From: an uncultured Clostridium sp.
Lineage (GTDB): Bacteria; Bacillota; Clostridia; TANB77; CAG-508
Length of the DNA stretch: 5,509 nucleotides
NCBI GenBank assembly: GCA_900555085.1
Contig: USJU01000077.1
Coordinates: forward strand, 1 to 5,509
Reading direction: 5' to 3'
This document shows positions 1 through 5,441 of the stretch, in pieces. A model generated the notes under the pieces. That model saw only the letters and a program-made list of their open reading frames with translations. It was not told where the DNA came from and searched no databases. A program made the position numbers and the translations under genes. Numbering within the stretch: position 1 is the stretch's first letter; every line of letters begins with the position of its first letter.

Positions 1-8
1 AGGAAAAA

Positions 9-1094
9 ATGAAAAAATTCATAATAAATTTAATTATATTTTTACTATTTATAGTAATTATTATGCTAGGAATATATGTGTTAAATGAATATATAATTCA
101 AAATGAAACAGTAGCAGAAGTTTTTCAGCAAGGCTATGATAATGTTACTGCAATACCAAAAAATGAAGATACAAATGTAGAAGATCCAACAAATTCTATA
201 ACAACTTCTTATAATAGTAATTTTTCAGATAACGATAATTTTTATTATAATCAATTAGATGATTATGCAAAAATAATTTATAGCAAATTAAACGAAAATA
301 AAGAAAATATGAAAAGCGGAAACTATACAATAGAATTTGGAAAAACATTTAATGAATTTTTAAATTCAGAAAATGGAGAACAAAAAATGAATCAGGAATA
401 TCAATCAGCTTTAGATGCATATCTTTTAGATAATCCAGATGTTTTTTATTTAGATGTAACAAAAATGTATTTATTAATGAATACACGTACAGTAAGAAAT
501 AAAACTACCTATACAGTAACAATAGGCGGAGAAAATGGAGAAAGCTATTATAATTCAAGCTTTTACTCAAAACAACAAATTGATAGTACAATAGAAAATA
601 TAGAACAAGAAGCGGACTATATAATAAATAATACTTCAAATAATACATATAAAAAACTACAACAAATGCACGATTGGTTAGTAGATAATGTAGAATATGA
701 ACAAAGTTTAACAGGTTCAAATATAAGAAATATATATGGAGCATTTGAAGAAAAACAAGTAGTATGCGAAGGATATGCAAAAGCATATAAATATTTATTA
801 GATAAAGCAGGAATAGAAAATATAATAGTTGTAGGTTATGGAACAAATTCTAAGGGAAGTACAGAAGACCATGCTTGGAACTATGTAAAACTAAATGGAA
901 AATGGTATGCAGTAGATGTAACATGGGATGATCCAATTATAGTTGGAGGAGGAAAAATATCAGATAAAAATAGATACAATTATTTTCTAAAAGGTTCAAA
1001 TAATTTTAATGGAACACATAATGCAACAGGAAAAACCTCTGAAGGAGGAATAATATTTACATATCCAGAATTAAATGTTTCAGATTTTAATTAA
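9..1094 (+). CDS. Membrane-anchored transglutaminase-like (papain-fold) protein, probably extracytoplasmic
   Basis: This 361-residue protein starts with a short Lys-containing N-terminus and one strongly hydrophobic segment (about residues 4-30), best read as an uncleaved membrane anchor. A polar Asn/Thr/Ser/Asp-rich stretch follows (about 31-75). Residues about 76-200 resemble the accessory region often found before such domains in clostridial proteins, with a DNPDVFYLD segment at 141-149. Residues about 210-310 are a transglutaminase core: VVCEGYAKAY places the nucleophile at Cys253, EDHAWNYV places His288, and VDVTWDDP places Asp303, so the Cys-His-Asp triad is complete. Known relatives are cysteine peptidases or transamidases; the substrate here is not visible. 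The start is supported by AGGA at the window edge (1-4), so the promoter lies outside. The next gene, 210 bp downstream, has its own promoter. The domain call is firm; the precise activity is open. Confidence 0.88.
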   Translation: MKKFIINLIIFLLFIVIIMLGIYVLNEYIIQNETVAEVFQQGYDNVTAIPKNEDTNVEDPTNSITTSYNSNFSDNDNFYYNQLDDYAKIIYSKLNENKENMKSGNYTIEFGKTFNEFLNSENGEQKMNQEYQSALDAYLLDNPDVFYLDVTKMYLLMNTRTVRNKTTYTVTIGGENGESYYNSSFYSKQQIDSTIENIEQEADYIINNTSNNTYKKLQQMHDWLVDNVEYEQSLTGSNIRNIYGAFEEKQVVCEGYAKAYKYLLDKAGIENIIVVGYGTNSKGSTEDHAWNYVKLNGKWYAVDVTWDDPIIVGGGKISDKNRYNYFLKGSNNFNGTHNATGKTSEGGIIFTYPELNVSDFN

Positions 1095-1142
1095 AAAATA
1101 ACCTTATGTAGATATAAAAAAAGTCCATAATAAAATATATTA

Positions 1143-1177
1143 TCAAATTTTCTTACTACTTGCGTAAGAAAATTTGA
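1143..1177. repeat. Perfect 14-bp inverted repeat with 7-base loop (hairpin or operator candidate)
   Basis: TCAAATTTTCTTAC at 1143-1156 is exactly repeated in inverse at 1164-1177, separated by seven bases. It lies 48 bp after the transglutaminase-like gene and 18 bp before the -35 box of the LPHTG gene. No T-run follows on the plus strand (the next bases are A-rich), so it does not look like a normal intrinsic terminator for the upstream gene. It may instead be a protein-binding palindrome, or act with RNA processing at the 3' end of the first transcript. The structure is seen directly; the role is inferred. Confidence 0.75.
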
Positions 1178-1195
1178 AAAAATTTACATAATTTC

Positions 1196-1224
1196 TTGAC
1201 TTTTCCTTTGAAAGGTTTTATAAT
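1196..1224 (+). promoter_or_regulatory. Housekeeping (SigA-type) promoter of the LPHTG gene
   Basis: The -35 box TTGACT (1196-1201) and a perfect -10 box TATAAT (1219-1224) are separated by 17 bp, an almost ideal vegetative promoter. Transcription should begin near 1231, giving a leader of about 74 bases. Within the leader, TAAACT (1255-1260) and AGTTTA (1267-1272) can form a small hairpin with a GCGAAA loop. The 11-bp inverted repeat TTTACATAATT (1183-1193) and AATTATGTAAA (1248-1258) flanks the promoter. Confidence 0.85.
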
Positions 1225-1304
1225 AGAAAATGTAGTTAGCGAGATTGAATTATGTAAACTGCGAAAAGTTTAAAAATTTATTATAAATATTTTAGGAGGT
1301 AAAA

Positions 1305-2123
1305 ATGAAAAATTTAAAAATTTCATTAACAGCAATAGTAGCTGCAATAATTTTAGCAATATCTACAGGAGTTTATGCTTATACTGGAATAGGAAATGTA
1401 GAAATACAAGCAATGCCAAATTCATTATCAAATGGAACAGCAACAGTATCTAATGCTAGCAAATATCAATTTGTAGAAATTACAAGTGAAAAGTATAGCA
1501 CAATTAAAAAATTAGAGGCGCAATACAAATTATTAAAAGCATATTTAGATTACACAGCAGATAATACAAATACTGCTTTAGCAAATGCATACAGTTCAGA
1601 ATGTGATTCATATTATGCTACATATGGAAATAAAAATGAAACAAGAGATGCAACAATAAATGCCGTATTAAATTCTTACACAATGGGAAGTACAATGGCA
1701 GAAGAATGTAAATCAAAATGGGTAAATGAATTAGTTGAGTTTAATGCATCAAACTGGTCAAATGTTACAGATAGTAAAATTCAAATTGATTTATCAACAT
1801 TCTCAGGAACTAAATATTATATAGCATGGGTTGAAACAAGTACATCAGGAAAATATTATGCGGAAGCTTATAAAGTAACAGGTACTAAAAAAGATGACGA
1901 CAAAAAAGACAATACTACAAATAATGATGACAAAAAAGATAATACAAATTCTGCAGTAAAAAATGATACAAATAATGAAAATACACCAAAAACAATAACA
2001 ACAAATAAATCAACAGCATCATCTTTACCACACACAGGTGTAAACGATGTAATAATAGCATTAATAGCTGTAGCATTAGTAGTATCTGGAATAGCATATA
2101 TAAGATATAGAAAAATAAAATAA
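1305..2123 (+). CDS. LPXTG-type (LPHTG) cell-wall-anchored surface protein of unknown function
   Basis: This 272-residue protein has a classic signal peptide: a Lys-containing N-terminus, a hydrophobic core of about residues 7-20 and a likely cleavage site after VYA (about residue 25). The C-terminus has the full sortase signal: LPHTG at 241-245, a hydrophobic stretch at about 248-266 and a basic RYRKIK tail. The mature part (about 26-195) is not a family I recognise. It contains two cysteines (100 and 135) that could form a disulfide, and aromatic-rich beta-like sequence at about 170-190. Residues 195-215 are a charged linker with a repeated DDKKDNT-like unit, a typical wall-spanning spacer. 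The start follows AGGAGG at 1294-1299 by five bases. A sortase must be encoded elsewhere. Ile codons are mostly ATA and all 15 Leu codons are TTA, fitting AT-rich DNA. Wall attachment is well supported; function is unknown. Confidence 0.9.
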   Translation: MKNLKISLTAIVAAIILAISTGVYAYTGIGNVEIQAMPNSLSNGTATVSNASKYQFVEITSEKYSTIKKLEAQYKLLKAYLDYTADNTNTALANAYSSECDSYYATYGNKNETRDATINAVLNSYTMGSTMAEECKSKWVNELVEFNASNWSNVTDSKIQIDLSTFSGTKYYIAWVETSTSGKYYAEAYKVTGTKKDDDKKDNTTNNDDKKDNTNSAVKNDTNNENTPKTITTNKSTASSLPHTGVNDVIIALIAVALVVSGIAYIRYRKIK

Positions 2124-2129
2124 AACATA

Positions 2130-2171
2130 AAAATAAAAAGAACATATATTTAAATGTGTTCTTTTTATTTT
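2130..2171 (+). terminator. Intrinsic terminator after the LPHTG gene
   Basis: Arms at 2130-2144 and 2157-2171 are perfectly complementary over 15 bp, and two more A-T pairs and a wobble extend the stem inward to a loop of about six bases. The right arm carries the T-rich tract (TTCTTTTTATTTT). It begins seven bases after the stop codon and should separate this transcript from the next gene. The T-rich arm is mirrored by an A-rich left arm, so it may work in both directions. Confidence 0.85.
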
Positions 2172-2204
2172 ACAAAATTAATATTACAAAACAATAACAA
2201 AATG

Positions 2205-2233
2205 TTGACATTTTATGTAAATAGTGGTATTAT
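2205..2233 (+). promoter_or_regulatory. Housekeeping (SigA-type) promoter of the Cys-rich secreted protein gene
   Basis: A consensus -35 box TTGACA (2205-2210) is followed after 17 bp by TATTAT (2228-2233). Transcription should start at about 2240, giving a leader of roughly 90 bases. The spacer holds TTATGTAAA (2213-2221), a 9-mer also present in the leader of the previous gene at 1250-1258. Confidence 0.8.
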
Positions 2234-2239
2234 ATAGAT

Positions 2240-2321
2240 ATGAGGGGGAAACCTCGTTTATATATATGAAGCTCCATGTGAGGAGCAATAGGATTTATAT
2301 GCACATTGAAAATTAAGGAGG
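2240..2321 (+). promoter_or_regulatory. Possible structured leader of unknown class upstream of the Cys-rich protein gene
   Basis: The leader is visibly more GC-rich and structured than its surroundings. GAGG (2242-2245) pairs with CCTC (2252-2255) around GGGAAA, with a T-G and an A-T pair extending it outward. GCTCC (2271-2275) pairs with GGAGC (2282-2286) around ATGTGA. ATGTG in that second loop (2276-2280) is complementary to CACAT at 2302-2306, so a short pseudoknot is possible. Alternative pairing of CTCC (2272-2275) with GGAG of the ribosome binding site (2317-2320) could hide the translation start. No T-run lies before the gene, so any control would more likely be translational. It matches no riboswitch class I can name. 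The pairings are short, so a regulatory role is only inferred. Confidence 0.35.
2266..2316 (+). CDS. Possible 16-codon upstream reading frame (leader peptide candidate)
   Basis: An ATG at 2266 opens a 16-codon frame encoding MKLHVRSNRIYMHIEN, ending in a TAA at 2314-2316 immediately before GGAGG of the next gene. It includes two AGG arginine codons and runs through the second leader hairpin, so a ribosome on it would disrupt that structure. An internal ATG at 2299, five bases after AGGA, would give a five-residue version with better initiation context. The 2266 start has only a distant purine tract (2242-2248), itself in a hairpin. It could easily be chance. Confidence 0.2.
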   Translation: MKLHVRSNRIYMHIEN

Positions 2322-2331
2322 AAAAAACATT

Positions 2332-3825
2332 ATGAAGAAGACAACATTTTTTCGGAGAGTAGCATTAACATTAGTATTTGCATTGGTAATTACAAGCTTT
2401 GCAGGTATTACCAATGTAAACAAAGCACAGGCAGCTATGACTGCTGGTAATGTTGTGTATGAAGGTAATGGAAGTCTAACCTGTGGTAGTGCAACATTGA
2501 AGTTGGAAAATGGTGTACTTACGTACATTGGTTCAACAACCAAGAAGTACTGGGATAATCCAGTTGCTGGAACAATGGTAGTTAATCATAATGATCGGTT
2601 AGGTCATGCGTTTTGGTATGGGGGTATCTATTTTGCAATAGATATGGATAATGGTACAATCATTCAAGCCTATAAAAATGCAAGTAATATGTATTGCACT
2701 AAGGCATCAGGTAATGCTGTATACGGTAGCTCTGCTTATATGGCAACTATTAATACATGTATTATTGATGATGAGTGGTTTTACCAGGAAAACATGGCAA
2801 AGATGCAGCATCTTATGACCAGAGCTGAATTCGACAGAATAAGCAAAGGTGAAGATCCAGTAGAACCGACACAGGCACCAACAGTAGTACCTACAACAGA
2901 ACCAACAGTGGAACCAACAGCTACACCATCTAACAGCTGTGGACCTACAGCAAGTTGTCAGCCAACAGCAAATCCAACACAGACACCAGCAAACAACGGA
3001 GGTTGTAAAGGAAATTGTGGTTGTGGTTGCGGAAGCAATTGTAACGATACTTGCTGTGGAGGAAATTGCTCATGTAAGAAAGATAGCAATAGCAACAATA
3101 GTAACAATAATAATAGTGGAGATGTCAATGTAAATGGCAATAATAATACTATTATTATTAATGGAAGTAGCAATAATGGAAACAGCAGTAATGGTGGAAA
3201 TGCATCGTTACCAAATTTGAATGTGAAAATTGCAGGAAAGGAAAAAATGAATCTTTCTGGAAAAACTTTTGTAGCTTATCCAAAAGAAAAAATCATTGTT
3301 CCTTACAATGCAATAAATGCAAAAGGCCAGAGCTGTAAAGTAGTTGCAACATCTGCAAGCAAAAATCTTTCTGTAAAGGTAAATAGCAAAAATAAGCTTA
3401 CAATTACAGTAGGAAAGAAAGCTAAAGATGCTGGAAAGTACAAAGTTATGGTGAAAAATGGAAGATTAACTTCTTATATTACTGTATTTGTTTACAAACA
3501 TAGAGTTGTAACTTCTGGAAAGAGAATTAAACTTTATAAGAAGCAAAACAAACTTTATGGTTGGTTAATATTTAACAGTAAGAAGAAGAAAATCAACTGG
3601 AATGGTCTTACAATGAAAAATGTCAAATCTGCGGGATTCATTGAAGGATCTTGGAGAATTGGTGTAATCCTTCGAAACGGAACTGTAAAGTCCATTTCTT
3701 ATAAGGAAGGAACAGTAAGGACCATTGGAAAAAATGCAAAATGCTTTAGAAGAAATGAGCGTGGTTGCATTGTGTCTTATGTTAAGAAAAACAATAAGAC
3801 TGTAAAAAAGATAACAGGTAAATAG
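2332..3825 (+). CDS. Secreted modular protein with Pro/Thr linker, cysteine-rich segment and Lys-rich beta-type C-terminus; function unknown
   Basis: This 497-residue protein has a strong signal peptide with cleavage probably after KAQAA (about residue 35). Residues about 37-170 form an unrecognised domain with beta-like units and four scattered cysteines. Residues about 177-222 are a Pro/Thr-rich linker. Residues 203-248 hold 11 cysteines among Gly and Asn, including CGCG and CC pairs, reminiscent of metal-binding or heavily disulfide-linked sequences. Residues 251-290 are an Asn/Ser/Gly-rich spacer. Residues about 293-390 look like an Ig-like beta domain, and about 395-497 is a Lys-rich part with strand-turn-strand units such as RNGTVKSI. 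No LPxTG or transmembrane tail follows, so it is probably released or held to the wall by charge. AGGAGG (2316-2321) lies ten bases before the start. Its codon use and TAG stop differ from the two left-hand genes, suggesting acquisition. The protein is real; its function is unknown. Confidence 0.88.
   Translation: MKKTTFFRRVALTLVFALVITSFAGITNVNKAQAAMTAGNVVYEGNGSLTCGSATLKLENGVLTYIGSTTKKYWDNPVAGTMVVNHNDRLGHAFWYGGIYFAIDMDNGTIIQAYKNASNMYCTKASGNAVYGSSAYMATINTCIIDDEWFYQENMAKMQHLMTRAEFDRISKGEDPVEPTQAPTVVPTTEPTVEPTATPSNSCGPTASCQPTANPTQTPANNGGCKGNCGCGCGSNCNDTCCGGNCSCKKDSNSNNSNNNNSGDVNVNGNNNTIIINGSSNNGNSSNGGNASLPNLNVKIAGKEKMNLSGKTFVAYPKEKIIVPYNAINAKGQSCKVVATSASKNLSVKVNSKNKLTITVGKKAKDAGKYKVMVKNGRLTSYITVFVYKHRVVTSGKRIKLYKKQNKLYGWLIFNSKKKKINWNGLTMKNVKSAGFIEGSWRIGVILRNGTVKSISYKEGTVRTIGKNAKCFRRNERGCIVSYVKKNNKTVKKITGK
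2860..2997 (+). repeat. Pro/Thr-rich linker coding repeats
   Basis: Residues about 177-222 of the secreted protein repeat short units built on EPT, PTxxP and TPxN, encoded largely by ACA and CCA codons in near-tandem copies. Such linkers space domains on Gram-positive surfaces. The repetitive DNA could change length by slippage. The two first cysteines of the Cys-rich segment (203 and 209) are embedded in it. Confidence 0.65.
3082..3201 (+). repeat. Asn/Ser/Gly low-complexity spacer (AAT, AAC, AGC and AGT codons)
   Basis: Residues 251-290 are almost only Asn, Ser and Gly, with one short hydrophobic island (TIII at about 273-276). Mixed AAT, AAC, AGC and AGT triplets encode it. It separates the cysteine-rich segment from the C-terminal beta-type domains and probably acts as a flexible tether. 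Length variation between strains would be expected. Confidence 0.65.
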
Positions 3826-3846
3826 TTTGGTGCATAAATCCTTAAA

Positions 3847-3882
3847 GGAAAGGAGGTTAGACAATTGTCTAGCCTCCTTTCT
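3847..3882. terminator. Bidirectional terminator between the Cys-rich protein gene and spoIVA
   Basis: Positions 3847-3864 and 3865-3882 are complementary apart from wobble pairs, making a long palindrome around AAAGGAGG and CCTCCTTT with a central CAATTG. It starts 21 bases after one stop codon and ends five bases before the stop of the convergent spoIVA gene, so it can serve both transcripts. The T-rich bases are mostly within the arms, and the tail on either strand is only modestly T-rich. Its GC content is clearly higher than that of the 2130-2171 terminator. Confidence 0.75.
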
Positions 3883-3887
3883 GATGT

Positions 3888-5366
3888 TTATAATATTATA
3901 CAAATTAATCCTCCACTGCCCTCGTTTACAATTCTTTCTAGTGTTTCTTGGAGTTTTAATTGTGCATCTTCTGGCATATGACTTAATTTATTTTGAAGTC
4001 CTTCGTTTACTAATTCATGTAAACTTTTTCCAAATATATTTGAGTCCCATATTTTTGTAGGGTCATTTTCAAATTCTGATAGTAAGTAGTTTACTAAATC
4101 TTCAGATTGTTTTTCACTTCCGACTATTGGAGATACTTCTGTTTCAATGTCTGCACGAATCATGTGTATACTTGGTGCTTTGGCTTTTAGTTTTACACCA
4201 AATCTTGAGCCTTGTTTTACCATTTCTGGTTCATCTAAAATTAATTCATCTATTGTAGGGGTTACTATTCCATAACCTTTTGCTTTTACTTCTTCTAAGG
4301 CATAGCTAAATTTATCAAATTCTGCTTTTGATTGTGCTAGGCTAATTAAAGTAGAAAATAGGTCTTCTTCATTATTTATTTTTATTCCAGACATTTCTGT
4401 TAATATATTGTATAGTAATTCTTCTCTTAAAGTAATGTTAACATCTACAGAGCCTGTTCCAAGTTGTATTTGAGTTATAGATGTTTTTTCTATAATTTCT
4501 GTATGAGAAATTTTGCTTACACAAGAATCTACATCTTTTAATAAACTTGCACTTGTAAAAGCTGTTTTTATTTCAGAGAATAGTTCAACTTTTATTTTGT
4601 GTTCATCATCTAAATTATTAATCCATTGTGGGAAGGTTAAGTTTATTTGTTCTATAGGAAATTCATATAGAACTTTTGTGAACATTTCATTTACATCATT
4701 CATATTTAAGTTTGCACAATTTATAGGCATAACTGGTGTTTGATATTTTTCTTCCAAATTTTGTGCTAAACTTAATGTATAGTCAGAGTTTGGCGTAGCT
4801 GTATTTAAAACAATAACAAATGGTTTATTTAGAGCTTTTAATTCATTAATTACTCTTTCTTCTGCCTCTATGTAGTCTTCTCTTGGAATATCTGTAATAC
4901 TTCCATCTGTTGTCATTACTATTCCTATTGTAGAATGTTCTTGAATTACTTTTTTTGTACCAATTTCAGCAGCTTGTTCAAAAGGAATTTCTTCATCTGA
5001 CCAAGGTGTTTTTACCATTCTAGGCATATCGTCTTCTAAATGGCCAATGGCATTATTTATTAGGTATCCAACACAATCTACCAAACGAGTTTTAAATTTT
5101 ATATTTTCACCAACAGTTATTTCAACAGCTTCATTGGGAACAAATTTAGGCTCTGTAGTCATAATAGTTCTACCAGCTGCACTTTGTGGAAGTTCGTCTC
5201 TTGCCCTTTCTTTTCTGTATTCATTTTCAATGTTTGGAATAACAAGTAAATCCATAAAACGTTTAATAAAAGTAGATTTACCAGTTCTAACAGGACCAAC
5301 AACACCTACATATATATCACCATCAGTACGTTTTGCTATATCCTGATAAAGTTCTAAATTTTCCAT
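3888..5366 (-). CDS. spoIVA: Stage IV sporulation protein A, spore-coat basement-layer ATPase
   Basis: The 492-residue protein matches the length I recall for Bacillus subtilis SpoIVA and is full-length. SpoIVA is a mother-cell ATPase that polymerises on the forespore surface and forms the platform on which the coat assembles; it is also needed for cortex formation. In order, the sequence shows a Walker A loop GPVRTGKS (24-31, Lys30), Thr70-Thr71 in the IMTTEPKF segment, and a Walker B-like RLVDCVGY with Asp97. These fall at the positions I recall for the functional residues of the B. subtilis protein. A long middle region follows, and the conserved C-terminus ends GSGGLICIIL, needed in the family for polymerisation and localisation. 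On the minus strand AGGAGGA (5374-5380) lies seven bases before the ATG. It is a monocistronic-looking unit convergent with the secreted-protein gene. No key residue is missing. Confidence 0.97.
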   Translation of the reverse strand: MENLELYQDIAKRTDGDIYVGVVGPVRTGKSTFIKRFMDLLVIPNIENEYRKERARDELPQSAAGRTIMTTEPKFVPNEAVEITVGENIKFKTRLVDCVGYLINNAIGHLEDDMPRMVKTPWSDEEIPFEQAAEIGTKKVIQEHSTIGIVMTTDGSITDIPREDYIEAEERVINELKALNKPFVIVLNTATPNSDYTLSLAQNLEEKYQTPVMPINCANLNMNDVNEMFTKVLYEFPIEQINLTFPQWINNLDDEHKIKVELFSEIKTAFTSASLLKDVDSCVSKISHTEIIEKTSITQIQLGTGSVDVNITLREELLYNILTEMSGIKINNEEDLFSTLISLAQSKAEFDKFSYALEEVKAKGYGIVTPTIDELILDEPEMVKQGSRFGVKLKAKAPSIHMIRADIETEVSPIVGSEKQSEDLVNYLLSEFENDPTKIWDSNIFGKSLHELVNEGLQNKLSHMPEDAQLKLQETLERIVNEGSGGLICIIL

Positions 5367-5411
5367 TCTTATATCCTCCTCGTAAAAGTTTGTACTTTTT
5401 TTATTTAGTTA

Positions 5412-5441
5412 ATTTATATTAAGGAAAGGACAGAATTATTC
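5412..5441 (-). promoter_or_regulatory. Candidate SigE-type sporulation promoter of spoIVA
   Basis: Read on the minus strand, GAATAATT (plus 5434-5441) is followed after 13 bases by AATATAAAT (plus 5412-5420). This resembles the SigE pattern of an ATATT-like -35 box and a CATACAAT-like -10 box, with the usual short spacing, and would place the transcript start roughly 40 bases before the ATG. In B. subtilis spoIVA is under SigE control. The -10 match is imperfect and the DNA is very AT-rich, so this is tentative. From 5442 to the window end I see only A/T-rich sequence without a recognisable signal. Confidence 0.35.

Noticed and set aside
1143..1177. Intrinsic terminator of the transglutaminase-like gene
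   Set aside because: The stem is perfect, but A-rich rather than T-rich sequence follows on the plus strand, so it was listed as a palindrome rather than a terminator.
2240..2321. Cyclic-di-GMP class I or other known riboswitch upstream of the secreted-protein gene
   Set aside because: The GGGAAACC stretch superficially recalls the GEMM motif, but the conserved joining bases and the two-helix arrangement are absent, and the leader is short. Kept only as an unclassified leader.
2313..2543. Minus-strand reading frame over the start of the secreted-protein gene
   Set aside because: It is the reverse shadow of the signal peptide coding region, with no ribosome binding site and no recognisable protein pattern.
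2939..3133. Plus-strand frame-shifted reading frame inside the Cys-rich region
   Set aside because: It arises from repeated triplets in the real frame; the encoded sequence is low-complexity Val/Ile and Gln, with no start signal.
3827..4060. Plus-strand reading frame spanning the terminator and the 3' end of spoIVA
   Set aside because: It starts inside the intergenic palindrome region and runs antisense to conserved spoIVA; no family resemblance.
5047..5346. Plus-strand reading frame opposite the 5' part of spoIVA
   Set aside because: It is antisense to the conserved Walker A and Walker B region of SpoIVA, so the open frame is explained by the real gene.
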